This document shows, in pieces, positions 33,776 to 46,375 of a stretch of 64,000 nucleotides of DNA. The notes under the pieces were generated by a model, which saw only the letters and a program-made list of their open reading frames with translations, was not told the DNA's origin and searched no databases. Location: NCBI RefSeq assembly GCF_052324685.1, contig NC_135219.1, forward strand, positions 19,910,985 to 19,974,984, given 5' to 3'. Source of the DNA: Brachyhypopomus gauderio (Eukaryota; Chordata; Actinopteri; Gymnotiformes; Hypopomidae). The first letter of the stretch is position 1, and each line of letters starts with the position of its first letter. The translations under genes were made by a program, and so were the position numbers.

Positions 33776-34899
33776 AGCCTGGTTTATACTTGACACGTCG
33801 CAAGTGTCCGCGCGGCGAAAATGACGTAATCGCGGTGGCTCAGCACGTGCGCTAGGCCTCGCGAGCTGTCGATTCGCGAGGTCGTGCACCTCTCGAATTT
33901 TGTAACTTCACGCGCGCCGCGCCTCAGCGCAATGAACAAAGTCATGTTTGCAGTGTTCATACACCTTTATAAGGTGGAATTCAAGCACTTGTACGTCACT
34001 TTCAAGGTCCATTTCAATATTTCCCAGCATGTTAAATTTAAGTAAGTTAAATATTTATACATATACTCGAAATGATTCGAAATAATTCGCTTTTTAATCA
34101 CATTATTTAATGGTTATTTATTTTCAAAATGCCCATTGTTAATGTCTTCACGTACTCTGGAATTACAAGAGACTCGTATTTGTTAACGTAATACAAGAGA
34201 ACTATTCAGTCAGACAGATATTTGTTGTGAAACGAAGTAGTTACAATTTCAAGCCTTTTCAAGTACTTTAGCCTAAATTCCAGCACTTTTCAAACCTGAA
34301 ACACAAAGCAACATTAAAATTGGTCAGGTAAATGTTCCTTCCATTGTTTTTGAGGGGTGTTTCTTTATACTACCACATATCATTTCGGACAAAACTACAA
34401 AGAATGTGATGCGGCTAGTATAAACGCCTCCACCATTCGTGCAGATTCATATATGTATATTTCTATCTATATATATATATATATACATAGACATACAGAG
34501 AGGAGCGTCCAGTCTTGGCTTGTAGCCTGCGCTGTAGCCTGCGCAGTCTGTGCTCCGCTGTGCGCAGCCTTTGGGCTGCTGACCCACTGTGTCGAAGTTT
34601 CAGGAAGCAGTGGTGTTGGGGTCTCCATGATGCGTGATGTCGTTGGTCTAACTTCCACCAGACACGGCGGTGTCGAAGTCTTGGGAACTGCATGTGGTGG
34701 GGGTGGGAGGAGCCTGGGTCGCTGCCGTCGCTGCAGTCTGGGTGTGTCGTTGACGCGTCGGGGCCGTCTGGGACGTCCGTCCAGGTCGGGACCTGTAAGA
34801 CACTGGACCTGTAAGACACTGGAGAGTTTGAAGTTCCTGCTGAACTTCATTTTTAGTTTTCAATTGCCACCAAAAAAAAAAAAAGTTTTCAATTGCCAC
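33776..34899. other. Transposon-derived sequence without a recognised gene
   Basis: CpG-rich sequence at 33780-33940 (GCCTGGTTTATACTTGACAC start) looks like another DNA-transposon terminus. A (TA)n tract lies at 34467-34487. No coding similarity was recognised in 34500-34850. Confidence 0.4.
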
Positions 34900-35555
34900 T
34901 TATATTCCCATCTTTTTTGCCTCCCCCTCCCACATGTCAAATGCTTCCCAGTTTACTTTAAACCCGTTATCTTGTTCCCTTATCAAATTTCGTTTTAATG
35001 CTGCCATGCAGTTCATGTTAAAACTCCCTTCCCCTGGAAAATCACACTTTGAGACCCATACTTGAAATTGGCTCAAACTCTCAGGCCCATAACGTTCTCC
35101 CATGTATTTTACCATAGGTTGGCTGCGCTGTGCATTTACCGGCCTCTTGCTCTTCACTTTTACTTTGTCACCTGCCCATTATACTGCTTCTGAGGAGAGA
35201 AACAGTTACTCACCTACACTCTCTCATGCAACACTCACGCAGAGCGCAACTCTCACTCTCGCTGGTTTTCTGCGAACTATGTGTTCGTCAGCCCACAGTT
35301 ATGCGCGGCCACCTGGTGCTCGACTCCCAGCCGAGGGTGAAACTACCAATCACTCAGTTACCCTGCCTGGTAACCCCCAATGGTGCCACCTGTATACTCC
35401 CCCGTGGAGTTCGACCGCCAAACCTCTCGATTCTCATCGAGTTAGATCCCCTGATCTTGACAGTGGATGAAGTAAGTCCTTCAGGAGCTAACCGCTTAGA
35501 TCTCCCCCTCAGGTGTGCCATCTTCAGTCGCGGAGTCCCATCTGGGGTGCCAAAC
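34900..35555 (-). mobile_element. Endogenous retrovirus leader and gag-like fragment
   Basis: On the minus strand, immediately after the LTR at 35556-36190, comes a primer-binding-like segment (TTTGGCACCCCAGATGGGAC) and then an interrupted leader. An open stretch of 85 codons at 35157-34900 resembles retroviral gag in composition but has no motif I can name securely. It stops at an A/T-rich junction near 34890. Broken and non-functional. Confidence 0.5.
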
Positions 35556-36190
35556 TGTGGTTGAAATTCTGTAAACCTCAAATGGTGAGCATAATAAGTC
35601 AGAAGCAGTTGGTTAAGGTAATGAAGTAAAATGAATTTACTTTATGAATAAGCAAGTATGGATTAATCCAGAGTTCTCAGTTAACAGACACACAAGGCAC
35701 CTGCAAAAGAGAGCTAATTCCCCTCTGAACTCTCTTCTTATATACTAATAATTCATAAGCACACAAGGTGTTTACGAGGTGAACATGAGGTGATTAAATG
35801 AATATGATTGGATAAACATGGCATAATTCACACATAATTTGACAAATGTATATTGGCCCCTCCCCTCTCATGCTCCATCCACGCTTGTCGAGCCCATGAT
35901 GGTCTGGGAGCTGACGTGGTCACTTTCACGTTAGAGACTAAGAGACCAGCTGGTGTCTCCAGTATGGATAAGAGCGAGGTCAGTCTAGGAACCCGGGGAA
36001 CCCGGGGAAAGACAATACAATTCTAAGGCCTACTGAGCCATACGAGAAACTGAATGGCCTCAGTGCCCTACTTACATGATTACTATATATAGGTAAGGAA
36101 CACTAGTGTATACATTCATCATATGACTATTGTGATTAACATATACAAATAAAGCATAGCAAAAAGGAAAATGTTAGATTTTCCACCACA
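35556..36190 (-). mobile_element. Endogenous retrovirus LTR, 635 bp
   Basis: The ends are inverted TGTGGT...ACCACA. Orientation is set by the primer-binding-like sequence adjoining its left side. The right side abuts a pol RNase H fragment in the opposite orientation. Confidence 0.6.
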
Positions 36191-36510
36191 CAGCTGAACT
36201 GATAGCCCTTACCAGAGCGTGTCAGATAGTTGAAGAGCAAACTGCCAACATCTGGACCGATTCCAGATATGCATGGAGAGTAGTACATGATTTTGGAGCA
36301 ATTTGGAAGCACAGGCAGTTCCTCACCAGCTCAGGGTCAAAGATAAAAAAAAACACCAAATAGTCTCACAACTTTTGGAGGCCATGCTACTGCCGTCACA
36401 AATTGCAATCATCAAATGTGCCGCACACACCAGAACAGGCGACACAGTAGCAAAAGGCAATGCCTTCACAGACGCCACAGCCCAACACACAGCCTTGCAG
36501 ACTCCACACA
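36191..36510 (+). pseudogene. Retroviral pol RNase H fragment
   Basis: Plus-strand reading shows TAELIALTRAC, an RNase H block with WTDSRYA and VVHDFGAIW, then the family's next segments in shifted frames (near 36370-36480). Stops and an A-run frameshift show it is dead. It belongs to an old endogenous retrovirus. Confidence 0.75.
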
Positions 36511-37079
36511 CACAAATGATGCTAACGCATCACAGCAACAGAGAATACACACCCCTAACACCCCCAAGGTGTAAATACGCAGTTGTATATCCAAACTTTC
36601 AAAGTTCAACTTTAAATGTGAATGAAAAAAATGGGTCTGAATACACACAAACACAAAAATTTTATTTCAAAATACAGTATTCCAAAAAGAAAATAATACA
36701 AAATGTATAAATATCCCATGTGCTAAAAAAGTGTATAATCAAATATGAAGGTTAAAATAAAAGAAATTCTGTGACAGCGTATGCTAATAAGAACAGTGCT
36801 TGCGCAGTTTCTTCTCAGAATGTCAACATGAGTTACAGAAAGTTTAAGAAAGCAGTCATTGTGTTGCTTGCTGTGACATTTATGTTTATTAATAATATTA
36901 CATCAACTTCATGAGCTTCTGAAATAGTAACTTTCAACATGTTCGAGTGGGTACATTGTTACAGTACAATGAAAAATGGCCATTTCTGATTGGAGCTGCT
37001 TTACAAGATTTAACAGCACCGTACCCTCCTAAAAAATAAGAAAACTGTTACTTCCCTCTGTAAACTAATTCTACTACAC
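36511..37079. other. Presumed SLC22 3' UTR and downstream spacer
   Basis: No gene is seen. On the minus strand an AATAAA lies at 36890-36885, about 190 bases after the SLC22 stop codon, a plausible polyadenylation signal. Confidence 0.4.
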
Positions 37080-40000
37080 TCAGACAATCACATGCTCTTT
37101 GTTTATTGTCACATCTGAGTGCAGTAGCGTCTCTGTCTGGTGGCTCTTCACTGTGTCATCTTTGTTTCTGGAGCAAGAAAGGGCAACAATTGCAACATTT
37201 TATTCTAAGTGTTACACAAAAAGAGCAGCAGTCTTTTAACCTACAAGTGGTTGAAGATTTACCTGTTTGGGTGTTCGATGTCATCGATGGTTTCGGGAAG
37301 AGGTACACCTCTGGTTTCAGGCAGCAGCAGTACCAGTGCCCCAGCCACAAATGCCAGAGCTCCTGTTAGAGTCACCAATAACACCACCACTTAGTGTTCC
37401 ATCACACTGTACTACATTGTTCCATAACACCACCAGTGCTCCATCACACTGTAACACGGCGAGTACGAGAACGTACACACCGCATGAAAACAGAGAGAGA
37501 GGTGGACCCAAGTGCCGGCTCGTGCTGACGAAACCTATGAGAGGGTTTACCAGTCAGCGAGAGAGACCCTGACCCTGAAGTTCTCTTAGTACTTCATTAA
37601 TGAAACGCTGGAATACCCCCAGAGCATTCATGAGGCCAAACAGCATAACCACGTACTCGTAGTGACCCGAAGGTTTGATGAAGGTGGTTTTCCACTCTTC
37701 ACTCTCACGGACTCTGACCAGGTTGTAGGCACTCCGGAGGTCTAGCTTGGTGAAAATAGTGGCTTGTTGGAGTGCCTCAAATACAGTGCTCATGAGGGGT
37801 AGTGGATGACGGTCCTTTATGGTTCTTATTGAGCCTCCGGTAATTTACACATGGCCTTAACCCCCCGTCCTTCTTCCCAACAACAAAGAAACCTGCTCCG
37901 GCAGGGAACGTGGAGGGCCGGATAAAACCAGCGGCCAGAGCCTCACGGATATACTCCTCCATAGCCCTACATTTCGGAGCGGCCAAAGAAAGAGACGGCC
38001 CCTAAGGGGGCTGGAACCGGGAAGCAGGTCAATGGCTATGTCATAAGATCTGTGAGGTGGAAGGAAGCTAGCATTTTCTTTACTAAATCCCTCGCTAGGT
38101 TTGCCTAGCCACTTTTCCTGAAGTTAAAGCGTGTCCATGCACAGCGGCCACAGTGAGGTTTATCTAGACTGACCAGCTGTATATCTAACTCTTTAACCAG
38201 CGAGGCATCAATAAAACTGGCAGGGGCGCTTGAATCAATAAAAGCCAGCAGACGTTTTTCTTCAGAACCCCGCCAGATTACCGACACGTGGACGTAAAGT
38301 CCATTGTTAGGAGGACTTGAAACAGGGCCCGCCAGAGCCTCCTTATTTAAAAGGGTCCTTTTCCCTGTAACTCAGGGCACCAAGTGCACTGATGCTCTTC
38401 ACCACCACAGTAAAGGCATCTGCCCTCTTGGAGACGTGACTGTCTTTCCTGTCGAGACAGGCGAGTGTGAGCTAGCTGCATTGGCTGCGGATCGTTATCA
38501 GTTTCTCGCGGTTCGGTAGTACGCTTAGTTTCTACCGCAAGTGTAACATCACGCTGGAGCAGCCTTCTAGCATGTTTGCGCTCACAACGGCGATTGTCTA
38601 GGCGTACTGTGAGCGCAATTAAGGTGTCTAGGTGTTGCGGAGCGCTAATTTGTCCTTCAGTTCTTCCGAGAGCCCCTCTTGGTATATAGCCATGAGCGCA
38701 CCTGAAGCTAGTGTTCTGAATTCCAGGGAATATTCTGCCACAGACATTTTACCCTGGTGTAGGTGTACAACAGGTGAGGACCCACTACCCCCCTTGATGA
38801 CGGGTGGTAAAATGCATGTCTCATAGCAGCAGAGAAACGCTCGTATGTAGAGCATACGTCTACCTGTGACTCTTATAGAGGAGTAGCCCAAGCTAACGCT
38901 CTGTCAGTCAGCAATGCCATCACATAGGCTATTTTGGTATGTTCAGTGGGGAAACATGAGGGTTACTGTTCAAACTAGTTCAAACTAGTAAACACTGTAA
39001 TAGAAAACCCCTACACCCTTGAGGGTTTCCTGAGTAATGAGCTGGAAACGGGAGAGCGGGTTCAAGACGAGCCGCAGCAGCTGGTGTTTCAACAGGTCTT
39101 GCGGCAGGTGGTGAATTGGCTATAGCTTGTATAGCTGCAGCAACCTTAGTCAGTTGCTCCATGATCTGGCAGAGGACCTGCTCGTAGCTGTCCAGCACTT
39201 GTCTCTGTTTGGCTAACGTAGCCCTCAGCTCTGCTGCCTCGCGAGACACGGCTGGGTCCATGTGCTGGGCTGAATCGTTCTGTAACGCGGGGAGTACGAG
39301 AACGTACACACCGTGTGAAAACAGAGAGAAAGGTGGACCCAAGTGCCAGCTCGAGCTGACGAAACCTATGACAGGGTTTACTAGCCAGCAAGAGAGAGAG
39401 GCAAGCAGAAACCATAGGTAAAGAAACCAAACACAAAATGACGTGGGAAAACTCAATACATAAAACAAAACTCGACCGTAAAAACACGGGAGAAAAGAGA
39501 ACACAAAACAACGCAGAAAACTCAACACGTGCAAAGCAAAACTTGACCGCAAGAGAGACGGGAGAAAAATAATAAAGGCAACTCAAGACACGGAAAAGCT
39601 CTACACGTGAAAACTAAACCAAAGACTCCAGGGGAAGTAATTGGCAGCAGGCAAACGCTGTAACAAACATAAAACCTTCCCAAAACAAAAGTATAATATA
39701 TAGAAAATGTAACAGGTGGAGGAAAACTTGAGATGGGCCAGGGAGCAGGAGATAGAGACTCTAATAAGTAACAGAATAACAAGAGAGAGATAGAGAGAGA
39801 AAGGTGGCGAGACACCTTGCAATGTAGCGCAACGACAAAGAAAGCAGAAAAGGGCTCAAAGCGTACCGACATGACCAAAACGATTCAGCAGTGATCCGTC
39901 ACAACAAACTTCCTTAAGTAACCAGGACAACAGGTGTGACGGATCACCGCTGATTACGTCCGCTCCGCCTGGTGCTGACTCTTTAGCCCCCTCCGGTGGT

Positions 40001-43000
40001 AGCCGGAGGAGCCGCATCCGAGCCAGCCCTGACACACACTGTAATACACTGTTGGAGTCACCCGTAACACCACCACCTAGTGCTCCATCATTATTCAAAC
40101 TGACCAAAAATGATGAGCGGCAGCTCCAACCAGACGACAGCCAGCCTGTAAAGCATGAACGGAGCTACGATCCCTCCAACGTCACACAGTGAGGAGCACA
40201 CTGACACTCCCAAATTCCTGTAGGAGCACAGCAGACAGCAGTATTACTTTATTTATATATTACATATTTATATATGTAACATGAGATGGGCCATTTTAGA
40301 ATGGCAAATCTCATGGATTTTAGGGTGCAGTTACCTAATGAAGGTAGGATACAACTCAGTGTTTACAAACACCACCATTTCAAAGGCCAAGGTGATACCG
40401 AGTCTACCAATACAGGCCACTGCTGTTTTGAACCAGAACATATCTGCATGGAAAATGTGAACATTAAAATTGGGGAATGAAAACATACACAGAACGGTAC
40501 ACAGATATATTTTCCGTATTATATTTTCTTGGAACCTTTAGTAATTTGTCAGGAGAGAAACACAGCTTTAGAAACACCCAGAAAAAAAAACATCATGGTC
40601 TGTCACAAAACACTTCCAATTGATTTGCACTGACCTTTGCAACGTATTTTAACCATAGCTCTACAACGCAAAAAAAATCAGTTTCAAGTTCAAGGTTAAA
40701 GGATCAATAATCTGTGTTGTGTCAAGGCAGTCCAGTTAAAGCAACATATCATTCTTACAGTTTAACCCTCTGTGTTTAACAGGTTCACTCTTGTTGAACT
40801 CTCTCTCTTGTGTCAAGGCAGTCCAGTTAAAGCAACATATCTGTCACGGTGACAGCTCCGGACCCTTCTCTGTGGGCGTGCCGTTACGTTGTCTGCGTGT
40901 TGTTATGTCCATGTATGTACTTCCGTGGGTGTGGGTTGTTTGTGAGCGTGTTCGTTTGTTACACCTGTGCCTTGTCTCGAGGTCACGTGGGTCTGTGTAA
41001 CTCACCTATTTATTGTGCGTTCGCGCAGTGTCTAGTGCTCGTCTTTGTCAAAAGCTGCGTGTCTGTATGAGTGTATGCTTGCAACTCCTGCTACGCACGG
41101 AGCTTACTCGTGTCGTTTCAATAAATGTTCTGTGTTACACCGTAATCGTCTGGGTGCCTGCCTCCTCAGTCCGGACGTTACAATATCATTCTTACAGTTT
41201 AACCCTCTGTGTTTAACAGGTTCACTCTTGTTGAACTTCTTCCAACTTACTCTCAGGAATGAAAGCTACCACGAGACACGCAACTCCAGACACTAAATTG
41301 GCTGCTGCAAATGGAAGCCGCCGGCCGATGCGTTCGATGGTGAAGAGGATGAGGAAGGCAGCAGGGAACTCCACTATTCCGGAGATCAGGAAGTCGATGT
41401 AGATGTTTCCTCCCAGGATCCCCAGACGCATAACCAGACCCTGGTATACCACAGAACTAGTGAACCTGCAGGAAAAGAAACATCTGATGAAGAGGTCTAT
41501 GCATTGGCCATCACACGTGTACTGTAGGGATGAGACTTGCCAGTTGAAACTGAGGATGAGTGTATGTTTTCTCATTTTGGGAGTCCTAATTAAGTCCATG
41601 AAAGAGGCGGCGACGTAGTCTGTATCATCTTTCAGTGTCTGTGAGATAGAGTTTCAATGTCAGTAAAGGTTTCAGGCACAATACAGTTTGAATATAAGTG
41701 CTTATACTAAAAGGTCAGTATAGCTCAGAACATAGACTTTTTCAAACTATCTCTGCTGGAGAGGTAGATTTTGTCTACCTAAAAAATCTCAATATTTTCT
41801 GACAATATTTTTCACTGGTAATATAATTTCATATTTTATTTTACTTTTACTTTCTAGGAACCATTCAGCTTTTGGAAAGAATGCTCCGTTGTGCAGATTA
41901 ATTTAAAAAAGTTAATAAATAAAAATCTAAATATTAATGCACAGCTGCAATATGAATGCACCTCTATATTTTTGGAGAGTGTCTTCTTATTCTCTTTGGC
42001 CATTGTCTTAGTGATCTCTGTAGCTCTGATGGAATTTCTCTGGGACAAAAGCCACCTTGGCGACTCAGGGATAAACCTGAGATGCATAAAAAAAATGTAA
42101 AAACAAAAAAACCTTTAAAAAGTTGTACAATTAGTGACAATTAATGAAACGCTGTAAGACTGCACCGAGCATCGGGCCTCACCAGAGGTATGACAGGAAG
42201 AAGAAGTAGGGCAGTGTGATGGCCACCTGCAGCCAGCGCCAGTCGGAGATGAGGTAGGCGATGAGAGGCAGGATGAGAATGCCTGAGCTGAACGCCATCT
42301 GATAGATCACACCCACAATCCTCCTGTACTCCACTCCGACCAGCTCTGTGACTGGGTGGGGGGGCAGGCGGCGTCAGGTCAAGAAACCATGAAACATGTG
42401 AAAATGTGTTTTGTATACAGTACTATTTGTAACAAATGCCAGCTGCTACGTATTATATACACATAGAAATTCAAACCAAATACAAACTATACACATACAA
42501 AAACATCTGCAATGCATTTAATAATTTAATAATTCTCAAATGTAAGTAAATAAAATACATTTTAGCTTTAAATAGGGAGACTCAAGAGCCAAGAATAAAA
42601 AAAATTATAAGATTTATCATGAATTATCATAAGAAAATCTGAATTCTCATAAGCATAAAACACCAGGGTTAATGAATCTAGCAAAAAGCGACTTCAGTGA
42701 TGTTTCTTGTATGAGTGGTGTTAAAGGAAGGGTACCATGGTTGCTTACTCAGTACATACGCTACCATCCAACCTCCCTTGGTCCCAAAGCCATAAAGGGC
42801 TCTGAACACCAGCAGTGCAATGTAGTTAGGGGATATCGCCACTAGAATCCCTGCAATTCCATTTAGAAGACAGGACATCAGGAAACTCATTTTTCTACCA
42901 AACCTAGATGAACAGAACAGTGAAACAGCATGCATTACACATGCAAGTTTTTAAATAAGAAAGTATGCTTTATATGTTGTATTTTATTCTGTAAACCCAT

Positions 43001-44014
43001 CTATTTGTTTCTTGATAGATTTATTCTAGTTATAACACATTTTGCTAAACGTAATAACATACAATCTACTTTATGTCAAAGACTGAATTAAGGCAGCAGT
43101 TAAAAATAGCAAGAGCATTCATGTAATGGGTAGTGGAATTCATTTTCTTTATGGGTTTTTTTTATTTTAATGTTCATGTACTGCAAACTGCCATACAATT
43201 CAGCAAAATAGTCAGCAGGATTCAGTGACAGTGTTAGAGGTCAGTCATACTTATCAGCCAGGTATCCGATTGTAATGCTGCCGATCAAGAAGCCAACACC
43301 AAGTGTGGCTTGGAACATGTCTGCCAACCAGGCATCTGTGCACACCAGGTCAAACTGAAACACATCGTTGGCCCCACATTACAGAGCAAGGATTAGCTTT
43401 TCTCCCTGTCACCTCTGCATTTACTTACTGCTATGCTAGAATGGAATAGTTCTTCCCTTGATGAAAGCAAATGATTTCAGATGTTTTTAAGCCTCTGGGT
43501 TCTACATTTTACAGGAGCAGGATCAGGTGTGTTGGGGAAAGCGAAACAGGGCAACGGGTCCCCACAAGTAGAGCTGGAAAGTTCACATGCATGAAGGCTC
43601 CTTCCTTACCTCCGTTACAAAAGACTCCCTTCCTTCATAATCGTACTCCCAGCCATCCTTGCAGACGGTCTTGGGCAGTGCACGATGCTGCTCGTCGCCC
43701 AGGTGGTCACAGGTGAGGTCAGTGGTGTTCCAGTCTACTTCATACCTCTCACACTGGCTGTGTACGACGCCAGCTGAGGTGTTGAGCACGGGCGCGGTGA
43801 CCCAGCGCAGCTCACGCGGGCCCCAGCCACAGCGCTCCTGAAGCCGCTTTGCGCCTGGGTCATGGCACCAGTGCTCCGGGGTGAAGCCCTGGAACACAAT
43901 GCCTACGTAGATGCAAGGGAAAGGGATAGACACCAGACACAGCAGACAGAAGATCCGCTTCTGGAACCTGCCGAATTCGCCGGCTTCTTCTAGGATTTCG
44001 TCAAACGTGGTCAT
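37080..44014 (-). CDS. Organic cation transporter, SLC22A1/2/3 group
   Basis: Eleven exons in transcription order: 44014-43610, 43354-43251, 42903-42749, 42351-42183, 42076-41962, 41638-41541, 41465-41251, 40443-40335, 40217-40105, 37362-37263, 37167-37080. They sum to 1671 bases, 556 residues, with all phases consistent. Family features are the start [15 protein letters not shown], a large extracellular loop with N-glycosylation sites (NTS, NTT), the MFS motif [28 protein letters not shown], the TM11 segment SSLCDVGGI with the conserved Asp of polyspecific OCTs, and LLLPETRG. It is a plasma-membrane, 12-TM facilitator of organic cations. Intron 6 has a GC donor. Intron 9 holds a Gypsy element and intron 7 a solo LTR. 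I cannot say whether it is orthologous to A1, A2 or A3. Confidence 0.93.
37450..40034 (-). mobile_element. Gypsy-type LTR retrotransposon in SLC22 intron 9, internally deleted
   Basis: A 5-bp duplication CACAC flanks it (37445-37449, 40035-40039). The 5' LTR is 40034-39281 (TGTCAGGGC...GCGTTACA on the minus strand). Next come gag-like frames (39262-38628) and a CCHC zinc knuckle near 38424-38374 ([14 protein letters not shown]). A retropepsin remnant (AFIDSSAP) lies at 38287-38105, and reverse transcriptase N-terminal blocks ([30 protein letters not shown]) at 37986-37554. The rest of RT, RNase H, integrase and most of the 3' LTR are missing; only about 120 bases of the 3' LTR end remain (37571-37450). 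Confidence 0.85.
40715..41236. repeat. ~90-bp tandem duplication split by the solo LTR
   Basis: The block containing CAGTCCAGTTAAAGCAACAT through GGTTCACTCTTGTTGAAC occurs at about 40715-40799. It recurs from about 40807, where the solo LTR interrupts it after ATATC and the remainder follows to about 41236. Confidence 0.85.
40842..41182 (+). mobile_element. Solo LTR in SLC22 intron 7
   Basis: TGTCACGG...GACGTTACA, 341 bp, with AATAAA at 41120-41125. It is flanked by ATATC on both sides (40837-40841, 41183-41187). A complete duplication around a single LTR indicates LTR-LTR recombination. Same family as 13546-13893. Confidence 0.85.
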
Positions 44015-44689
44015 GATGGCAGTCGTGCGTGCGGTGGTGCCGGGTCTGGTTGTCCTTCAGCAGGAGGGTATTTACACACATGTGAGTGCAGAGTCCAGAA
44101 CAGAGGTTAACCCTCAAACTAGCTGAACAGAGACTGACTAATGATACAGTGAAACAACGCAGAAGGCATTGTGTTATTCTTTAATAGATTGTTCCTCCTC
44201 GAGTCTTCCAGTAGTTGCTGAAGAGATAACATTTTAAATCAAATGAAATGTAGCTGTTATGTCCAAAATTCTTACAGGTCATAAAACCATCGTTCAGTCT
44301 CACAGCTGAGTTAGGTTTTTAGGTTTTCTTCTTTTAGGTTTTTAAGTTTTAAAAGCATGTCTCCAAGAAAATCTTGTAAAAACATTGTAGATTCAACTGT
44401 AAAAAAGAACAAGGTTTCCACTTGAGGAAACAGCCCTTATATTTGAACTTACAGGCATATTCTGTAGCAATGCTGTGATGATGAAGAAGTCGTCTCCATC
44501 GACACCGCCTTAGTTGTAAATAATAAGTTAATTAAAAACAGGCTTTTACAAAAATAAAACCAGACCCCTGGCTTAATGATACCACCCGGGTCTACAGTCC
44601 ACGCTGCAGGAAGGTAAAACGCAGATAGAAAAAGGACAGGCTTTGTGTGTCCCAGAGTATGTTAAGAGACTGTCTTAGTGAATATCAAG

Positions 44690-46375
44690 ATGCAGTTAAA
44701 CATGCCAATTCTCAGTATCTTCCAGTATTTAATTTCTTCCAGTAGTGACCGGCCGAGAATTTTATTCAGTATCATTCATGTCTGTCCACTCATTACTAGG
44801 ATTATCAATGCTTCTCTTACCTCAGGCTTGGTTCCCTCTCACCATAAGTTGGCTGCTATTATGCCGGTCCTAAAGAAGTGTGGCCTACCCATTGACCTGA
44901 ATAATTATCGTCCCATATCGAAACACCCCTTTCTGAGCAAAATTCTGGAGCGCTGTGTGTCCTTACAATTACAGGAACACCTTCTGAGGAACGACCTATT
45001 TGAACATTTTCAATCTGGTTTTAGATCTAATCACAGCACTGAGACACCCCTGGTTAGGTTACTGCTGGCAGCAGATTCAGGTCAGGTGAGCATTCTTGTT
45101 CTCCTTGACCTTACCGCTGCTTTTGATACAGTCTGTCATGACGTACTACTTGATCGGCTGGAATCGTGGATTGGTCTTACTGGCTTGGCCTTACAGTGGT
45201 TCAGGTCTTACTTAGCAGGTAGGCGGCAGTTCGTTTCTCTGGGTAGTTTCGGATCCAACACTGTCTCTTTAGTTTGCGGTGTCCCACAGGGTTCGGTTTT
45301 GGGCCCTATTCTTTTTAACATTTACATGCTCCCTCTTGGCAATATTATCCGTCAACATGACCTTCAGTTTCATTGTTATGCTGATGATACTTAAATCTAC
45401 ATTAGCACTCAGCCTTCAACTGTATTGGCGCCTAACGCTCTGCTAGACTGTAATTTTTTTAATTTGAACAATAATAAGTCAGAAGCCATGCTCGTTGCTA
45501 CATCATCTACCCTCAATAAGATTGGTCAGACCAGTTTTTCCATACCTGGTTTTATTTACTCTGCTGTGGCACAGGTTCGCAATCTTGGTGTCATACTTGA
45601 TTCCACCCTCTCTCTTGAGGCACACGTTAACAACATTACCAAAATAGCGTTCTTCCACCTCAAAAACATAGCTCGCCTACGCCCTTCCCTGTCTGACTCT
45701 GTTGCTGAGACCCTTTTTCATGCCTTTATTACATCTCGGCTTGACTACTGCAATTCTTTGCTTATTGGGCTCCCTGCCAGTAGCCTTAAGAAGCTGCAAT
45801 ATGTCCAAAACTCTGCAGCAAGAGTTCTCACCCGCTTCAGGAAGTGGGATCACAGCACCCCAATCTTAAAAGATCTGCACTGGCTTCCTGTTCTTGACCG
45901 GATTAAATTTAAGATTGTATTGTTGGTTTTTAAATCCATTCATGGGTTGGCACCGTCTTATCTTTCTGACATTGTGTCCCCCTATGCTCCGTCACGTGCA
46001 CTGGAGTGCTGATGCCAACCGGTTGGTTGTGCCGCACACAAAACTCTGTAAATACGGGGATCCAGCCTTTAGTGCTGTGGGCCCTAAGTTATGGAAATCT
46101 CTCCCTTTATCTCTCCTCTCCTGTACATCATTGTCTGTTTTTAAAAAGCTCTTAAAAACACACCTTTTTGAATGTGCTTTTTAGAAGGTTTACATTGTTT
46201 CTTTTATTTTACTGATGTTAACTGTTTTATCTATTGTTGTTATTTTTATTTATTTTTTTATTGTTTTTAAATTGATCTTCCGTTTGTCTCTTATTTTTAT
46301 TCTGTAAGCGCCTTGGGTGACTTGAAAGGCATCTTAAATAAAATTCTATTATTATTATTATTATTATTCAGTCTG
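44690..46375 (+). mobile_element. L2-clade LINE, 5'-truncated and mutated
   Basis: The reverse transcriptase blocks are [43 protein letters not shown] and the catalytic YADD. The thumb and C-terminal blocks LDYCNSLL and LKDLHWLPV follow. A stop after YADDT and a frameshift near 46010 inactivate it. The 3' end carries GCGCCTTGGGTGACTTG followed by (ATT)n, typical of this clade. Confidence 0.88.

Noticed and set aside
40241-41250. Apparent loss of SLC22 exon 8
   Set aside because: The exon is present at 40443-40335 ([19 protein letters not shown]) with correct phases, so the gene is complete.
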